Assembly (NCBI RefSeq): GCF_028550395.1
Contig: NZ_JAQQKW010000009.1
Span: forward strand, 101,422 to 165,421
DNA: 64,000 nt
Source: Asticcacaulis currens
GTDB taxonomy: Bacteria; Pseudomonadota; Alphaproteobacteria; Caulobacterales; Caulobacteraceae
Direction: 5' to 3'
Shown here: one piece after another, positions 27,501 to 35,105 of the stretch
Layout of the letters: each line of letters opens with the position of its first letter
Numbering within the stretch: the first letter of the stretch is position 1
The notes under the pieces: generated by a model
What the model was told of the DNA's origin: nothing
The model's input: only the letters and a program-made list of their open reading frames with translations
The model's database searches: none
Program-made: the position numbers and the translations under genes

Positions 27501-28329
27501 TGGCGCTCGCTTTGGTAACACCGGCCTGCGTCCGGAGACGGCAAAAAGCTGGACAGCTGGGTTTATCCTTGCGCCGCGCTGGGTGAAGAACTTGTGCATA
27601 TCAGCAGACTACGTCGATATTCAGGTTCAGGACATGCTGACCCGCGTGTCTCTCACTGATCTCGCAAACTTCTGCTATGACTCGCCGTCTTACCCTGACA
27701 ATAGTGCAACGTACGGTACGAACACCTGCGGTTCATTCGTACGTTACAACAAGTTGAGCGACCCCGCACCGAACTCCAGCCTTGATTTTACAATCAGAGA
27801 TGGTTGGCAGTCGACATATCTAAACCTGGCCAAGCAAAATGTCCGCTCGGTTAATATTGTGGTTCAATATCGCTTCGATATTGCGGACACATTCGGGCTG
27901 AAAGGTAACTGGGGCCGTGTTAGCTTGAACAGCAACGCCTATCGCACACTGGAATACAGCTATACGTCATCCGGTCAGCCCGCTGACCTGCAGGACTATG
28001 TGGGCGGCTGGGACTATCCGGAATGGCAGACCAACTCCACGATTGGTTATAGCCGTGACAAGTTCTCGACAAGCCTGAACATCAACACCGTGAGTTCTAC
28101 GGTATATAAGAACGGTGGCGTGGATTGGACGCTTGAGGCCTATCCGTACCTCAACCGTGATGGCTACGCGATCTACAACCTGTTCCTCGGGTACGACATC
28201 ACGGACAAGGCGGAGGTCAGGCTGAACGTTAACAATGTGGCCAATACTCGCTTCGTCGACGAGCGCGTCGGCTCGATCTATAGCTCGATTGGCCGTACCT
28301 TCCAGGTTTCGTTGTTCGCGAAGTTCTAA
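24547..28329 (+). CDS. TonB-dependent outer-membrane receptor (very large, lower GC)
   Basis: Active-transport receptor of 1260 residues, starting at GTG 24547 behind CCGGAG. After a signal peptide (to about GGVAHA) comes a TonB-box-like DIQEVVVTGTRI, the plug domain (FADLLALGPQRTLTLVNGRRVV, IDRVDTLTVGGAAAYGSDAI) and a long barrel ending with the aromatic FQVSLFAKF. It belongs to the oar-like/Caulobacter receptor group with big loops, including several Cys residues. Base composition is visibly lower in GC than neighbours (for example 28 of 60 GC at 25561-25620), and codon use is more even, hinting at transfer or relaxed selection. Substrate is unknown. Confidence 0.93.
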   Translation: MKKETKRLGLLGTTSFCSAVLTGVLATALTGGVAHAQDTAPKTTASEPSKDIQEVVVTGTRIKRPQFDGTVPGIQVTKEEIVQRGFTNAYDVVLSQPMVSSGASPYGNNGGQTSSLGMAFADLLALGPQRTLTLVNGRRVVSSNAATLFVSGNYAGSQVDLSGIPTQMIDRVDTLTVGGAAAYGSDAIAGVINYIIKDKYVGTEARVSYRASEKGDAGRYSFNVLHGRNFADGKGNIAIAYEYNKTDALYADARPWIIDTAVGVTNFANGSKRNPNFVPNAIIDVPGQNNGAFLRSQDDGINSNAYAYNSRSSTVWPSGIVFTPTAAAGLTCPGSTFAPGTPNVTFTGAFNATTCIWGTTPLGFSAASQLVPGTPTGNGLYGTFASGTFPNFAPTTLPSGVTPAAVFTKYGITPPAGLTSGQLNALAVNVLQSKLPTLREYLAANPNTDINLILGTLYPNVPRVANTDPATRNLFPFIAKPVRFNANGEAENYSFSNLSPTQQGVFGAAQNGFDSSYYNLLQNEQTRNIVSLFATYKINDDLTFYTQNILSRTETVLPRNTASANSVTSTGTETSSLVMNISNPYLSDASKALLTASNAVATNGSFIFGRTNQDILGDNPLFGKTNTSNFTQGLKGNFEVAGHPWKFDASYTYGKSEGDVKFKGIKDLEYQLALDVVKVGNDIVCRAKTTPSSYLGRPLSGTAKNLVDVIQPDGRVAKIVFQPTVTQDMIDQCQPLNPFGYGKMSDAAKAYVTANQTYAFENVQTFLQGSATTDIFQAPGGPVGFALAAEHRTTENKYRVDEISQFGRTRSASIARTDYETEATELGLELNIPVFGGDFTLPFVRSLEINPSVRWSRQKGSAPEYYRQSATEGRVGALTTPSYQGDTAQIFSLAGTFSPVKDISFRGNVTRSIRQPDGVELFLGGQPAFTTPTDPCTLTNINSSSNPTIRKANCVNDLIKYGYATNEADANGFLNTYAPASLSLLGARFGNTGLRPETAKSWTAGFILAPRWVKNLCISADYVDIQVQDMLTRVSLTDLANFCYDSPSYPDNSATYGTNTCGSFVRYNKLSDPAPNSSLDFTIRDGWQSTYLNLAKQNVRSVNIVVQYRFDIADTFGLKGNWGRVSLNSNAYRTLEYSYTSSGQPADLQDYVGGWDYPEWQTNSTIGYSRDKFSTSLNINTVSSTVYKNGGVDWTLEAYPYLNRDGYAIYNLFLGYDITDKAEVRLNVNNVANTRFVDERVGSIYSSIGRTFQVSLFAKF

Positions 28330-28351
28330 GAACTTTCGAGACAATAAAAAC

Positions 28352-28387
28352 AAGCCCCCCATCGGGTTACCGGTGGGGGGTTTCTTT
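28352..28387 (+). terminator. terminator of the TonB receptor gene
   Basis: GCCCCCCA (28354-28361) pairs with TGGGGGG (28374-28380) plus flanking A/T pairs, followed by TTTCTTTATT. It lies 22 bp after the receptor stop. Confidence 0.88.
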
Positions 28388-28963
28388 ATTCCAGAAAGTC
28401 ATCCTCTGTATACGCACCTCAATTCTAGAGTCCATCTCGTAAGTATTTCGATCTGGATGCAATTGATCTGAACGCATTAGCGTCTCACGTTAGCGGGCTC
28501 AACTGGTCAATATCTGGAGGTTACCTGTCACGACACTTCTAGGAAATCTAACCGGTAATTTGATTTAACACATAACCGTCAGTTCAAGAGGGCGCATTGG
28601 ATCGGGTTCTGATTCCATGGGACATGACTCGACCACCGTCTCATTCTCTAGTTAATCGAGAAAAAGACGCGCTCGTCGGCGAGCACTAGGCGGGACCTTC
28701 CCAATTAGGAGGCCCCTTCAACGCATAACGGAAAAATTTTAGCCGGGTCCCCAAGATCACAATATATTTGTGGTTTCGGGACGGCTCGCCATGGGCTGTA
28801 ATGCCTCGTAGCTTGTTCTTGTTCATCGGCCCGCAGTTTCAAGCCACGCGGCCTCCCCCCTGCGCGCCCTCAGTTTCACTTCGCTTCGTTCGACGTGATC
28901 AAAATACGATGGAAGTTCCACCCACCGAAGAAAACTCATGCTGTGTGAACCCAAAAAAAAAAT
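28388..28963. other. unassigned segment between two terminators; possible structured RNA
   Basis: About 570 bases with no convincing gene, lower GC than the neighbours, and closed on both sides by transcription terminators. Several potential stems are visible: TTCTC/GAGAA around 28646-28661, GCTCG/CGAGC at 28671-28684, and a GGGACCTTCC / GGAGGCCCC pairing at 28692-28716, plus a distal GGGTCCC at 28745. A 46-codon frame (28686-28826, minus, starting MNKNKLRGITAHGEPSRNHK) is open but lacks a ribosome site. A decayed element or an unlisted non-coding RNA are both possible. Confidence 0.3.
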
Positions 28964-29003
28964 GAGCCGCCAGACGAATCTTTCCGGCGGCTCTATTTTT
29001 TTT
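28953..29003. terminator. bidirectional terminator before the EmrB gene end
   Basis: Perfect 8-bp stem GAGCCGCC (28964-28971) / GGCGGCTC (28986-28993), with A10 on the left and a T8 run on the right, so it can act in both directions. For the minus-strand efflux operon it is the downstream terminator. Confidence 0.9.
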
Positions 29004-29018
29004 CAGCCTATATGAAGA

Positions 29019-30593
29019 TCAGTCCGCTGCGTGGACCTGCCCATTGGCCATGGCCTTTCGGCTGAGCCAGATCAGGGGGATAAGGCACAGAATAATGATA
29101 GACGAGATGCGGAAGATGTCGACCGTCGCCAGCAGATAGGCCTGCTGACTGACTTGCCGTGTGATGGCGGCCACGGCCTGCGCCTGTGACATGCCCATCT
29201 GCATCATCTGATTAATGACCTGATCGACGCCACCGGCACCGCCGGAATTACCACCGCCCGAACCACCCGTCATGGCCCCTGAGATGTTATTCAGGGCGTG
29301 GGTTTCGTAGTTGTCCCACAAGGTGGTGGTCAAAGAGGCGGCGAATGAGCCCGCCGTGATGCGGGCAAAGTTCGACAACCCCGACGCGGCCGGCATCTGG
29401 TGCGGGGCGACATCGCGGAACGACACGGTGATCATCGAGGTGAAGAAGGCGCTCATCGCCGCCCCCATCACGAACATCGGCAGGATCAGGTGGCCAAAGT
29501 CGATATCAGGTGCATAGAGCGAGCGCATATAGAAGGACAGGGCAAACAACAGCAGTGAGATCGTCGCCATGATGCGCGCGTCGATACGGTTGGAAATCTT
29601 GGCGACGAACGGCGTCAGGAAGACGGCAACCACACCCGATGGCGCGGCGGCCAGACCCGCCCACGTCGCCACATAACCCATGTTGGTTTGCAGCCACAGC
29701 GGCATCAGCAGGTTATTGCCGAAGAAGACGGCATAGGCCGCACAGAGCGCGATTACGCCAAAGGCGAAGTTGCGGCTTTTGAACAGCGACAGATCGACCA
29801 CCGGGTTCTTTTCGTTCAGTTCCCAGATCAGCCAGGCCAAAAACCCGATCAGGGCCAGCAGCGACAGGATGACGATATGGACCGAGTTGAACCAGTCGGC
29901 GTCCTTACCGGTGTCGAGCACCAGTTGCAGAGTCCCGACCCAGAAGACCAGCAGCGAGAAGGACACCATATTTAGCTTACGCGCCACGCTTGGGGTTTCG
30001 CGGTTATGCATGAAGCGCCAGCAGATCCAAGTACAGGCGATTCCTACCGGCACATTGATCAGGAATATCCATTCCCATGCGAAATTATCCGAGATCCAGC
30101 CGCCCAGAATGGGCCCTAGCACCGGGGCGACCAGGGTGGTCATCGACCACACCCCCAGCGCGGTGGAGCGTTTATCGGGCGGGAAGATCATGATCAGCAG
30201 GGCCTGAGAGCCCGGAATCATCGGGCCGGACACCGCCCCTTGCAGGATGCGGAACAGGATCAGCGACGGCAGGTTCCACGCGATACCGCACAGGAACGAG
30301 GCCAGCGTAAACAAGGCCACCGAGACGACAAAGGTGCGCACCACGCCAAAGCGCATCATCAGCCAGCCGGTCAGTGGCACCGAGATACCGTTGGCGACGG
30401 CGAAGGAGGTGATAACCCACGTCCCCTGATCGGAGGCGACGCCGAGATTACCGGCGATGGTCGGCAAGGCGACATTGGCGATAGTCGAGTCGAGTACCTG
30501 CATAAAGGTACCGAGCGCCAGCGCCACGGCGGCCAGAGCCAGCGACACGCCGGTCAGCGGTGCGGGTCCGGCAGAGGAAGAAGATGAGGCCAT
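29019..30593 (-). CDS. DHA2-family MFS drug exporter, EmrB type
   Basis: Proton-driven exporter of 524 residues with 14 membrane helices. Start at 30593 (MASSSSSAGPAPLTG) is chosen over a Pro-rich upstream extension. Family marks: motif D1/C region LDSTIANVALPTIAGNLG, WVITSFAVANGISVPLTGWL, and IPGSQALLIMIFPPDKRSTALGVW. A Gly/Ser-rich insert (about 435-455, MTGGSGGGNSGGAGG) in the late loop is unusual. It is last in the outer-membrane factor / EmrA / EmrB operon, forming a tripartite pump across both membranes. Substrates cannot be named from sequence; uncouplers and hydrophobic drugs are usual for EmrB. Confidence 0.95.
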   Translation of the reverse strand: MASSSSSAGPAPLTGVSLALAAVALALGTFMQVLDSTIANVALPTIAGNLGVASDQGTWVITSFAVANGISVPLTGWLMMRFGVVRTFVVSVALFTLASFLCGIAWNLPSLILFRILQGAVSGPMIPGSQALLIMIFPPDKRSTALGVWSMTTLVAPVLGPILGGWISDNFAWEWIFLINVPVGIACTWICWRFMHNRETPSVARKLNMVSFSLLVFWVGTLQLVLDTGKDADWFNSVHIVILSLLALIGFLAWLIWELNEKNPVVDLSLFKSRNFAFGVIALCAAYAVFFGNNLLMPLWLQTNMGYVATWAGLAAAPSGVVAVFLTPFVAKISNRIDARIMATISLLLFALSFYMRSLYAPDIDFGHLILPMFVMGAAMSAFFTSMITVSFRDVAPHQMPAASGLSNFARITAGSFAASLTTTLWDNYETHALNNISGAMTGGSGGGNSGGAGGVDQVINQMMQMGMSQAQAVAAITRQVSQQAYLLATVDIFRISSIIILCLIPLIWLSRKAMANGQVHAAD

Positions 30594-30776
30594 AAGGCGC
30601 GCTCCATGAACGGGTGGTGGAAGCCAGGCTCCCACCACCCCGACCGCTAACGCGGCCGAGGTCCCCCTCCCCAGCCTCGGCGGCAGCCAAAATGGGGAGG
30701 TATGATGTGATGCCCTCTCGTTTACACGCCCCTGCGCACAGGGGCGGTGGCGGCAAAGCCGTGGGAGGGGGCCTTA
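30594..30776. repeat. GC-rich palindromic DNA between EmrA and EmrB genes
   Basis: Contains a CGCCCCTG / CAGGGGCG hairpin at 30727-30746, CTCCCC/GGGGAG arms near 30665-30700 and GGTGGCGGCAAAGCC. It breaks the otherwise tight efflux operon and resembles the repeat at 3655-3770. Confidence 0.45.
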
Positions 30777-30817
30777 TACCAACGGCCGGATGCGGTCAGT
30801 ATCTTCGGCCGTTGGTA
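30777..30817. repeat. lone copy of palindrome A
   Basis: TACCAACGGCCG and CGGCCGTTGGTA are perfect 12-bp arms around a 17-bp centre almost identical to that of the copy at 44186-44223. Unlike the other two copies, no B or C hairpin lies beside it. It sits 12 bp after the EmrA stop. Confidence 0.8.
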
Positions 30818-30828
30818 TTATTCAGCCA

Positions 30829-31974
30829 TTACTTCGACACGTCGATTTTGGCCTTCATCGACAGGCCAACGCGCAGCGGATGCTCTTTAAGGTCCTTTTC
30901 GTCGATCTGGATGCGCACCGGCAGACGCTGCACGACCTTGATCCAGTTGCCCGAAGCGTTCTGCGCCGGGATCAGCGAAAAGGCCGAGCCCGTACCGCCG
31001 GAGACGCCGACGACCTTGCCCTTGTATTTGACGCCCTCGCCATAAAGATCGGAGGTCAGCTCAACCTCCTGACCCGGCTGGACTTTTTTAAGCTGAACTT
31101 CCTTGAAGTTGGCATCGACATAGGCCTGCGAAATCGGCACCACCGACATCAGAGGCGAGCCCATCTGCACCTGCTGGCCGACCTGAACCGACTTGCGGGT
31201 AACAACCCCGGCCATCGGGGCTCGCACGACGGTGCGTTCCAGCGCCAGTTGCGCCGAAGCCAGACGCGCACGGGCCGCCATGATCTCCGGGTTTTCGTCC
31301 GGCTTGACGCCCGCGATCAGGGTGGCGTTGGTCTGACGGTTGCCTTCGGCCGAAGCCAGCGCAGCCTGCGCCTGAATACGGGCGGCGCGGGCGGCATTGA
31401 GGTTGGCGATGGCCGCGGCATAGGCGCTTTCGGTCGCCACGACTTCTTCCTGAGACACGGCGCCGCTGGTGGCGAGGTTCTTGCGACGCTCGAACTCGAA
31501 TTTGGTGCGGTTCACCTCGGCCTCAGCGGCCTTGATTCCGGCATCGGCGCGCACGATGTCGGCTTCGCGGGCCCCCATCTGACCCCCCAGCGCCTTGTCG
31601 TTGGCGTAGTAGCCCATCACGCGGCGTTCGGCGGAGGCCAGAGCCGCACGCGCGGACTCCACGGCGATCTTGGCATCGGCATCGTCAATGACCAGCAGCA
31701 CGTCACCGGCCTTCACCGTCTGGGTTTCCTTGACGAGGATGCGGGCCACCGGCCCGGCGACCAGCGCGTTGACCTGCGCCGTTTCGGCCCCGACATAGGC
31801 ATTGTCGGTCGAAACATAGTGCGAGCCGACAAACATGTAATAGGCGCCGTAGCCCAGCACGCCCACGGCCACAACGGCGGCCAGACCGGTCAGAAGCTGA
31901 CGGCGGCGATCATTGGATTTGGCGGGGGACGTCTGAGCCGGCGTAACGGGCGGGGTGTTTTCAGTATCGGACAT
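30829..31974 (-). CDS. EmrA-type membrane-fusion protein
   Basis: Periplasmic adaptor of 381 residues for the EmrB exporter. It has an N-terminal Pro/Thr-rich cytoplasmic tail, a single membrane helix (about 27-47) and the first lipoyl half (VNALVAGPVARILVKETQTVKAGDVLLVIDDADAK). A long coiled hairpin (about 100-220), the second lipoyl half (VVRAPMAGVVTRKSVQVGQQV) and a beta-barrel (AYVDANFKEVQLKKVQPGQEVEL) follow. The VDANFKE stretch is typical of EmrA. It lies between the outer-membrane factor and EmrB in the operon, 29 bp after the former. Confidence 0.95.
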   Translation of the reverse strand: MSDTENTPPVTPAQTSPAKSNDRRRQLLTGLAAVVAVGVLGYGAYYMFVGSHYVSTDNAYVGAETAQVNALVAGPVARILVKETQTVKAGDVLLVIDDADAKIAVESARAALASAERRVMGYYANDKALGGQMGAREADIVRADAGIKAAEAEVNRTKFEFERRKNLATSGAVSQEEVVATESAYAAAIANLNAARAARIQAQAALASAEGNRQTNATLIAGVKPDENPEIMAARARLASAQLALERTVVRAPMAGVVTRKSVQVGQQVQMGSPLMSVVPISQAYVDANFKEVQLKKVQPGQEVELTSDLYGEGVKYKGKVVGVSGGTGSAFSLIPAQNASGNWIKVVQRLPVRIQIDEKDLKEHPLRVGLSMKAKIDVSK

Positions 31975-32003
31975 GGTGCGTCACTTTTTCTTCAGCGTGG
32001 AAA

Positions 32004-33359
32004 TCAGTAGGAACCGCCAAGCGCCTTGACCATGGCGACTTCGAGGGTCAGAGCGCGGCTTTGCAGGGCCGTATTGGCGGTCCGCTGCGACAGGAGATTT
32101 TGTTCGATGACCAGCAGGCTGGCATAGTCGCTCAAGCCCGCCTCGTAGCGCAGACGGGCCATGCGATAGGCCTCCTCGCTGGCGGCGAGGGCTTCGTTGG
32201 ACAGGCTCAGTCGCTCGCTCAGCGCGGTCTGGCTGGCACCGGTATCGGCGACCTCCTGCATGGCGTTGATGACGGCCTGATTATAGCTGGCCAGGGCCAC
32301 CGACTGATCCGCTTCGGCGCCGCGCAGATTGGCGCGCAGCTTGCCGCCTTCGAGCAGGGGCAGGCTGATCACCGGGCCGGCATTGATGGCGTCCATGCCT
32401 GACCCGGACAGGTCGTTGAGGAACACCTTGCCCGCAAAGGCCATCAGGTTGACATTGGGATAGAAGGACGCCTTGGCGCGCTGCGTGCCGTGCACGGCCT
32501 GTTCCGCCCGCGCCCGCGCCGCCGCCACGTCCGGACGACGGGCAACCAGCTCCAGATCAATACGCGCCGGCGCTTTGAAATCGTGCGTATCGGGCAGGAC
32601 GGGTCTCGGCAGGGTCTCCCCGAAGGCCGGGGCCTGACCGGCCAGAGCCGCAATCAGATGACGCTGGATGAGGATGCGTTCGTTCAGCGCTGCCACTTCG
32701 CCCTTGCTGTTGGCGACATTGGCGCGGGCCTGTTCCAGCTCAGCGCGCGGGCGCAGACCGCCCTCGACCTTTTGCGACACCAGAGACTGCGTGTCCGTGC
32801 GGATGGCCAGATTGCGTTCGGCAACATCCAGGTCTTTGTACATGTGGCCCAGCTCAAACCAGGCACTGACCAGAGAGGTCGAAAGGACCAGCACGGCCTG
32901 CTGTCCGTCAGCGCGGGCGGCCTCGGCGGCCGACACCGCCGCCTTTACCCCGGCGCGGTTCTTGCCCCAGAAATCCAGCTCCCAGCCGAAATTGATCCCG
33001 CCGAGCGTCAGTGAATCGATTGCAGGATTTTTGCCGCCCATCTGCAGGGAGGCCCCAAGGGCCGTCGCCGTGGGATAAAGCGTCGCCTTCTGGGTATCTT
33101 CGAGCGCGCGGGCCTTCAGAAGCCGCCCGGCGGCAGCGGTCAGATTGGGAGAGTCGCGCAAAGCCGTTTCGACCAGATCGGTCAGTTGCGCGTCCTTATA
33201 GGTCTCCCACCAGCGACCGATCAGCATGTCCTGAGGCACAGCGGCGGCAGTCGGCACGGGAGAGACGGGCTCGCTTTTCGGCAAGGCCGCACAGGCGCTG
33301 AGCGCCAGAGCGGAAACGCCAAGAAGCAACACCGTCGAAGATCGTTTCAATACAAACAT
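32004..33359 (-). CDS. NodT-family outer-membrane factor lipoprotein
   Basis: Outer-membrane channel (TolC superfamily) of 451 residues. The lipobox is LSAC (Cys23), followed by CAALPKSEPVSPVPTAAAVP. Two OEP repeats are visible (about 45-235 and 260-445), with PNLTAAAGRLLKARALEDTQKATLYPT and the paired second repeat VAAARARAEQAVHGTQRAKASFYPNVNL. It is the promoter-proximal gene of the efflux operon and diverges from its TetR regulator across 209 bp that hold twin operators. It may also serve other pumps of the cell. Confidence 0.95.
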   Translation of the reverse strand: MFVLKRSSTVLLLGVSALALSACAALPKSEPVSPVPTAAAVPQDMLIGRWWETYKDAQLTDLVETALRDSPNLTAAAGRLLKARALEDTQKATLYPTATALGASLQMGGKNPAIDSLTLGGINFGWELDFWGKNRAGVKAAVSAAEAARADGQQAVLVLSTSLVSAWFELGHMYKDLDVAERNLAIRTDTQSLVSQKVEGGLRPRAELEQARANVANSKGEVAALNERILIQRHLIAALAGQAPAFGETLPRPVLPDTHDFKAPARIDLELVARRPDVAAARARAEQAVHGTQRAKASFYPNVNLMAFAGKVFLNDLSGSGMDAINAGPVISLPLLEGGKLRANLRGAEADQSVALASYNQAVINAMQEVADTGASQTALSERLSLSNEALAASEEAYRMARLRYEAGLSDYASLLVIEQNLLSQRTANTALQSRALTLEVAMVKALGGSY

Positions 33360-33379
33360 CAGGTACGCCCTCAGTTTTT

Positions 33380-33399
33380 CGAACCGTACGGTACGGTCA
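33380..33399. promoter_or_regulatory. operator 1 of the efflux operon
   Basis: CGAACCGTACGGTACGGTCA, identical to the second site 63 bp away. It contains overlapping ACCGTACGGT and ACCGTACCGT-type palindromes. It lies 21 bp upstream of the outer-membrane factor start and should repress that operon when bound by the adjacent TetR protein. Confidence 0.75.
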
Positions 33400-33442
33400 T
33401 TTATAGGTTGCGCATATACGATGCGATCGCTATATTGTCAAT

Positions 33443-33462
33443 CGAACCGTACGGTACGGTCA
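33443..33462. promoter_or_regulatory. operator 2 of the efflux operon
   Basis: Second identical 20-bp copy, same orientation, starts exactly 63 bp apart (about six helical turns), so both sites face the same side of the DNA. It lies 106 bp before the TetR gene and could link autoregulation to efflux control. Confidence 0.75.
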
Positions 33463-33568
33463 GCAATTTTTTCCGCACTGCGAAAAGCTGATGTACCGGC
33501 GACACATATTAAAAACGTGACGCGCCCGATCGTATTGAAATCAGGACGGGCCTCACACCGAGGGTAAG

Positions 33569-34192
33569 ATGCAAGAGTTAAAATCCCGTCCCGACAAGGA
33601 CGCCCGTCGCGAAGCCATACTGGATGTGGCCAGTCGGATTTTCCTCGAAGAAGGGTTTGACGCGGCTTCCATGTCGGCGATTGCCGCCCGTGTGGGCGGA
33701 TCGAAGGGCACCCTTTATAACTACTTTAAAAACAAGGAAGAACTGTTCGAAGCCTTTGTGGATCGCCACTGTGCCATCCATGCGCGCCTGATCGACTCGT
33801 TTGAGGTGGATGGCGGGGGGTATCGCGAAGCCCTGCGCCGCTGGGCCCGTCAGTATCTGCGCATCGTGACGTCCGACTCGACCATGCGCAATTACCGGGT
33901 CATCATGGCCGTATCGGAACGCTGGCCGGACATTGGCAGGGCCTTTTATGAGAACGGCCCGCTGCGCGGGGCGCGCAATGTCGCCAACTTCCTGGCTCAG
34001 GCCGCTGCCGCCGGCGAATTCGTCATCGAAGACAGCCTGCGTGCGGCGCATCAGTTTATCGCCCTGTGTCAGAGCCGCTATCAAAAGGCGCGTTTCCTCA
34101 ACTACCTCCCCGAACCGGACGAGGTCGAAATCGAAGCTGAAGTCGAAGCCGCCCTCGCTGCCTTCTATGCCGCCTACGGCCGACGCGCCTGA
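33569..34192 (+). CDS. TetR/AcrR-family regulator of the efflux operon
   Basis: Repressor of 207 residues. The helix-turn-helix is MSAIAARVGGSKGTLYNYFK (about 35-54), followed by NKEELFEAFV. The C-terminal domain (TetR_C_7/AcrR-like, WARQYLRIVTSDSTMRNYRV) forms the ligand pocket. It is divergent from the outer-membrane factor gene, with two identical operators between them. This is the standard layout for TetR control of a drug pump. It ends in an acidic Glu-rich segment. Inducer unknown. Confidence 0.93.
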   Translation: MQELKSRPDKDARREAILDVASRIFLEEGFDAASMSAIAARVGGSKGTLYNYFKNKEELFEAFVDRHCAIHARLIDSFEVDGGGYREALRRWARQYLRIVTSDSTMRNYRVIMAVSERWPDIGRAFYENGPLRGARNVANFLAQAAAAGEFVIEDSLRAAHQFIALCQSRYQKARFLNYLPEPDEVEIEAEVEAALAAFYAAYGRRA

Positions 34193-34346
34193 CCGGATAC
34201 GCCTTAGGCAATCCTTACCCGGCTTTGCGGGAAGCACCGCAACATCCTTACGGACAAAGGGCTATACAGAGGCCGCCTCCCCGGCCTCACCCTGCCCTTC
34301 TCCCCTCTGGCTATGCCTGCACGTAGCCGACTGAAAGGATGCGACT

Positions 34347-34886
34347 ATGGACCCGCTGAAAACGCCGCAAAACTGGCCTGAAAAACCCGTCGAAAAGGCT
34401 GCCGACACCCTGAGCGGTGCGGCGCAGACCGCCACCTCTGCGGCCTCCGAGGCCTTGCACCGCACACACGACGCCGTGAAGGAGTCCACGGAACGCGGCA
34501 TGGCGATCGGTCAGGACGCCCTGAACCGCACGCAGGCCGAAACCCAGCGCCTCAGCCAGCGCAGCGTCGAAATGGGCAGCGAAGCCTTGAAGGCCTGCGT
34601 CACCGCCGGTCATCAGACGGCCGACCTGATGTCAGAACTCAATCAGGCCATGACTGAACTCGGCAATCAGTCGATTTCGCACTATGACCGCCTGTCGCGT
34701 CAGGCCATGGGCGTGCGTACCGTACAGGATATGGTCAATCTTCAGACCGCTACGGTTGAGACGCTTCAGGATCATATGGGCGGCTTTGCGCGCCTTTATG
34801 GCCTCTACGTCGATGGCCTGGGTCGCATCCTGCAGCCTATCGCCGAACAGGCGGTGAAGTCGCAACGCGGCATGGTCGCCGCCTGA
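34347..34886 (+). CDS. phasin-family protein
   Basis: Small helical protein of 179 residues. The Phasin_2-type pattern of long amphipathic helices is clear (AAQTATSAASEALHRTHDAV, then NQAMTELGNQSISHYDRLSR and LQTATVETLQDHMGGFARLY). Phasins coat polyhydroxyalkanoate granules, though many alphaproteobacterial relatives occur without known granule roles. An AGGA ribosome site precedes the ATG. No PHA synthase gene is in the window, so its granule role is not supported by context. Confidence 0.85.
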   Translation: MDPLKTPQNWPEKPVEKAADTLSGAAQTATSAASEALHRTHDAVKESTERGMAIGQDALNRTQAETQRLSQRSVEMGSEALKACVTAGHQTADLMSELNQAMTELGNQSISHYDRLSRQAMGVRTVQDMVNLQTATVETLQDHMGGFARLYGLYVDGLGRILQPIAEQAVKSQRGMVAA

Positions 34887-34940
34887 TATTTCAGCCTTAG
34901 CCGCTCCGCTGAGCGGCGAGCGTGAATGTGCGTGGAAAAA

Positions 34941-35025
34941 TGGTACGGGCAGCCGGACTCGAACCGGCATGGATTGCTCCGACGGATTTTAAGTCCGTTG
35001 CGTCTACCGATTCCGCCATGCCCGC
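34941..35025 (-). tRNA. tRNA-Leu (anticodon TAA)
   Basis: Acceptor arms GCGGGCA / TGCCCGT pair with one G-U at the end. The anticodon stem ACGGA/TCCGT encloses CTTAAAA, giving anticodon TAA. The T-arm contains GGTTCGAGTCC, a class II variable arm is present, and the CCA end is encoded. 85 bases in all. Confidence 0.97.
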
Positions 35026-35046
35026 AAACCGGTCGGCCCTTATAGC

Positions 35047-35082
35047 AACGGGCGGAAAACTGTAAACGGTTTTCCGCCCGTT
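35047..35082. repeat. perfect palindrome of GCGGAAAA type, copy 1
   Basis: Arms AACGGGCGGAAAA and TTTTCCGCCCGTT are perfect over 13 bp with a 10-base loop, between tRNA-Leu and the M28 peptidase end. The inner 26 bases differ at four or five positions from the palindrome at 37400-37425. No T-run follows on either strand, so it looks like a dispersed repeat more than a terminator. Confidence 0.6.
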
Positions 35083-35105
35083 TTATGACCGCTGTCAGGC
35101 TCTGG

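Noticed and set aside
28388..28963. Possible insertion-sequence remnant
   Set aside because: No terminal inverted repeats, target duplications or transposase motif could be seen; left as unassigned.
33380..33462. Repeat pair considered as a minimal CRISPR array
   Set aside because: Only two units with a 43-bp gap, internal palindromes and a TetR gene next door make operators far more likely; no cas gene is present.
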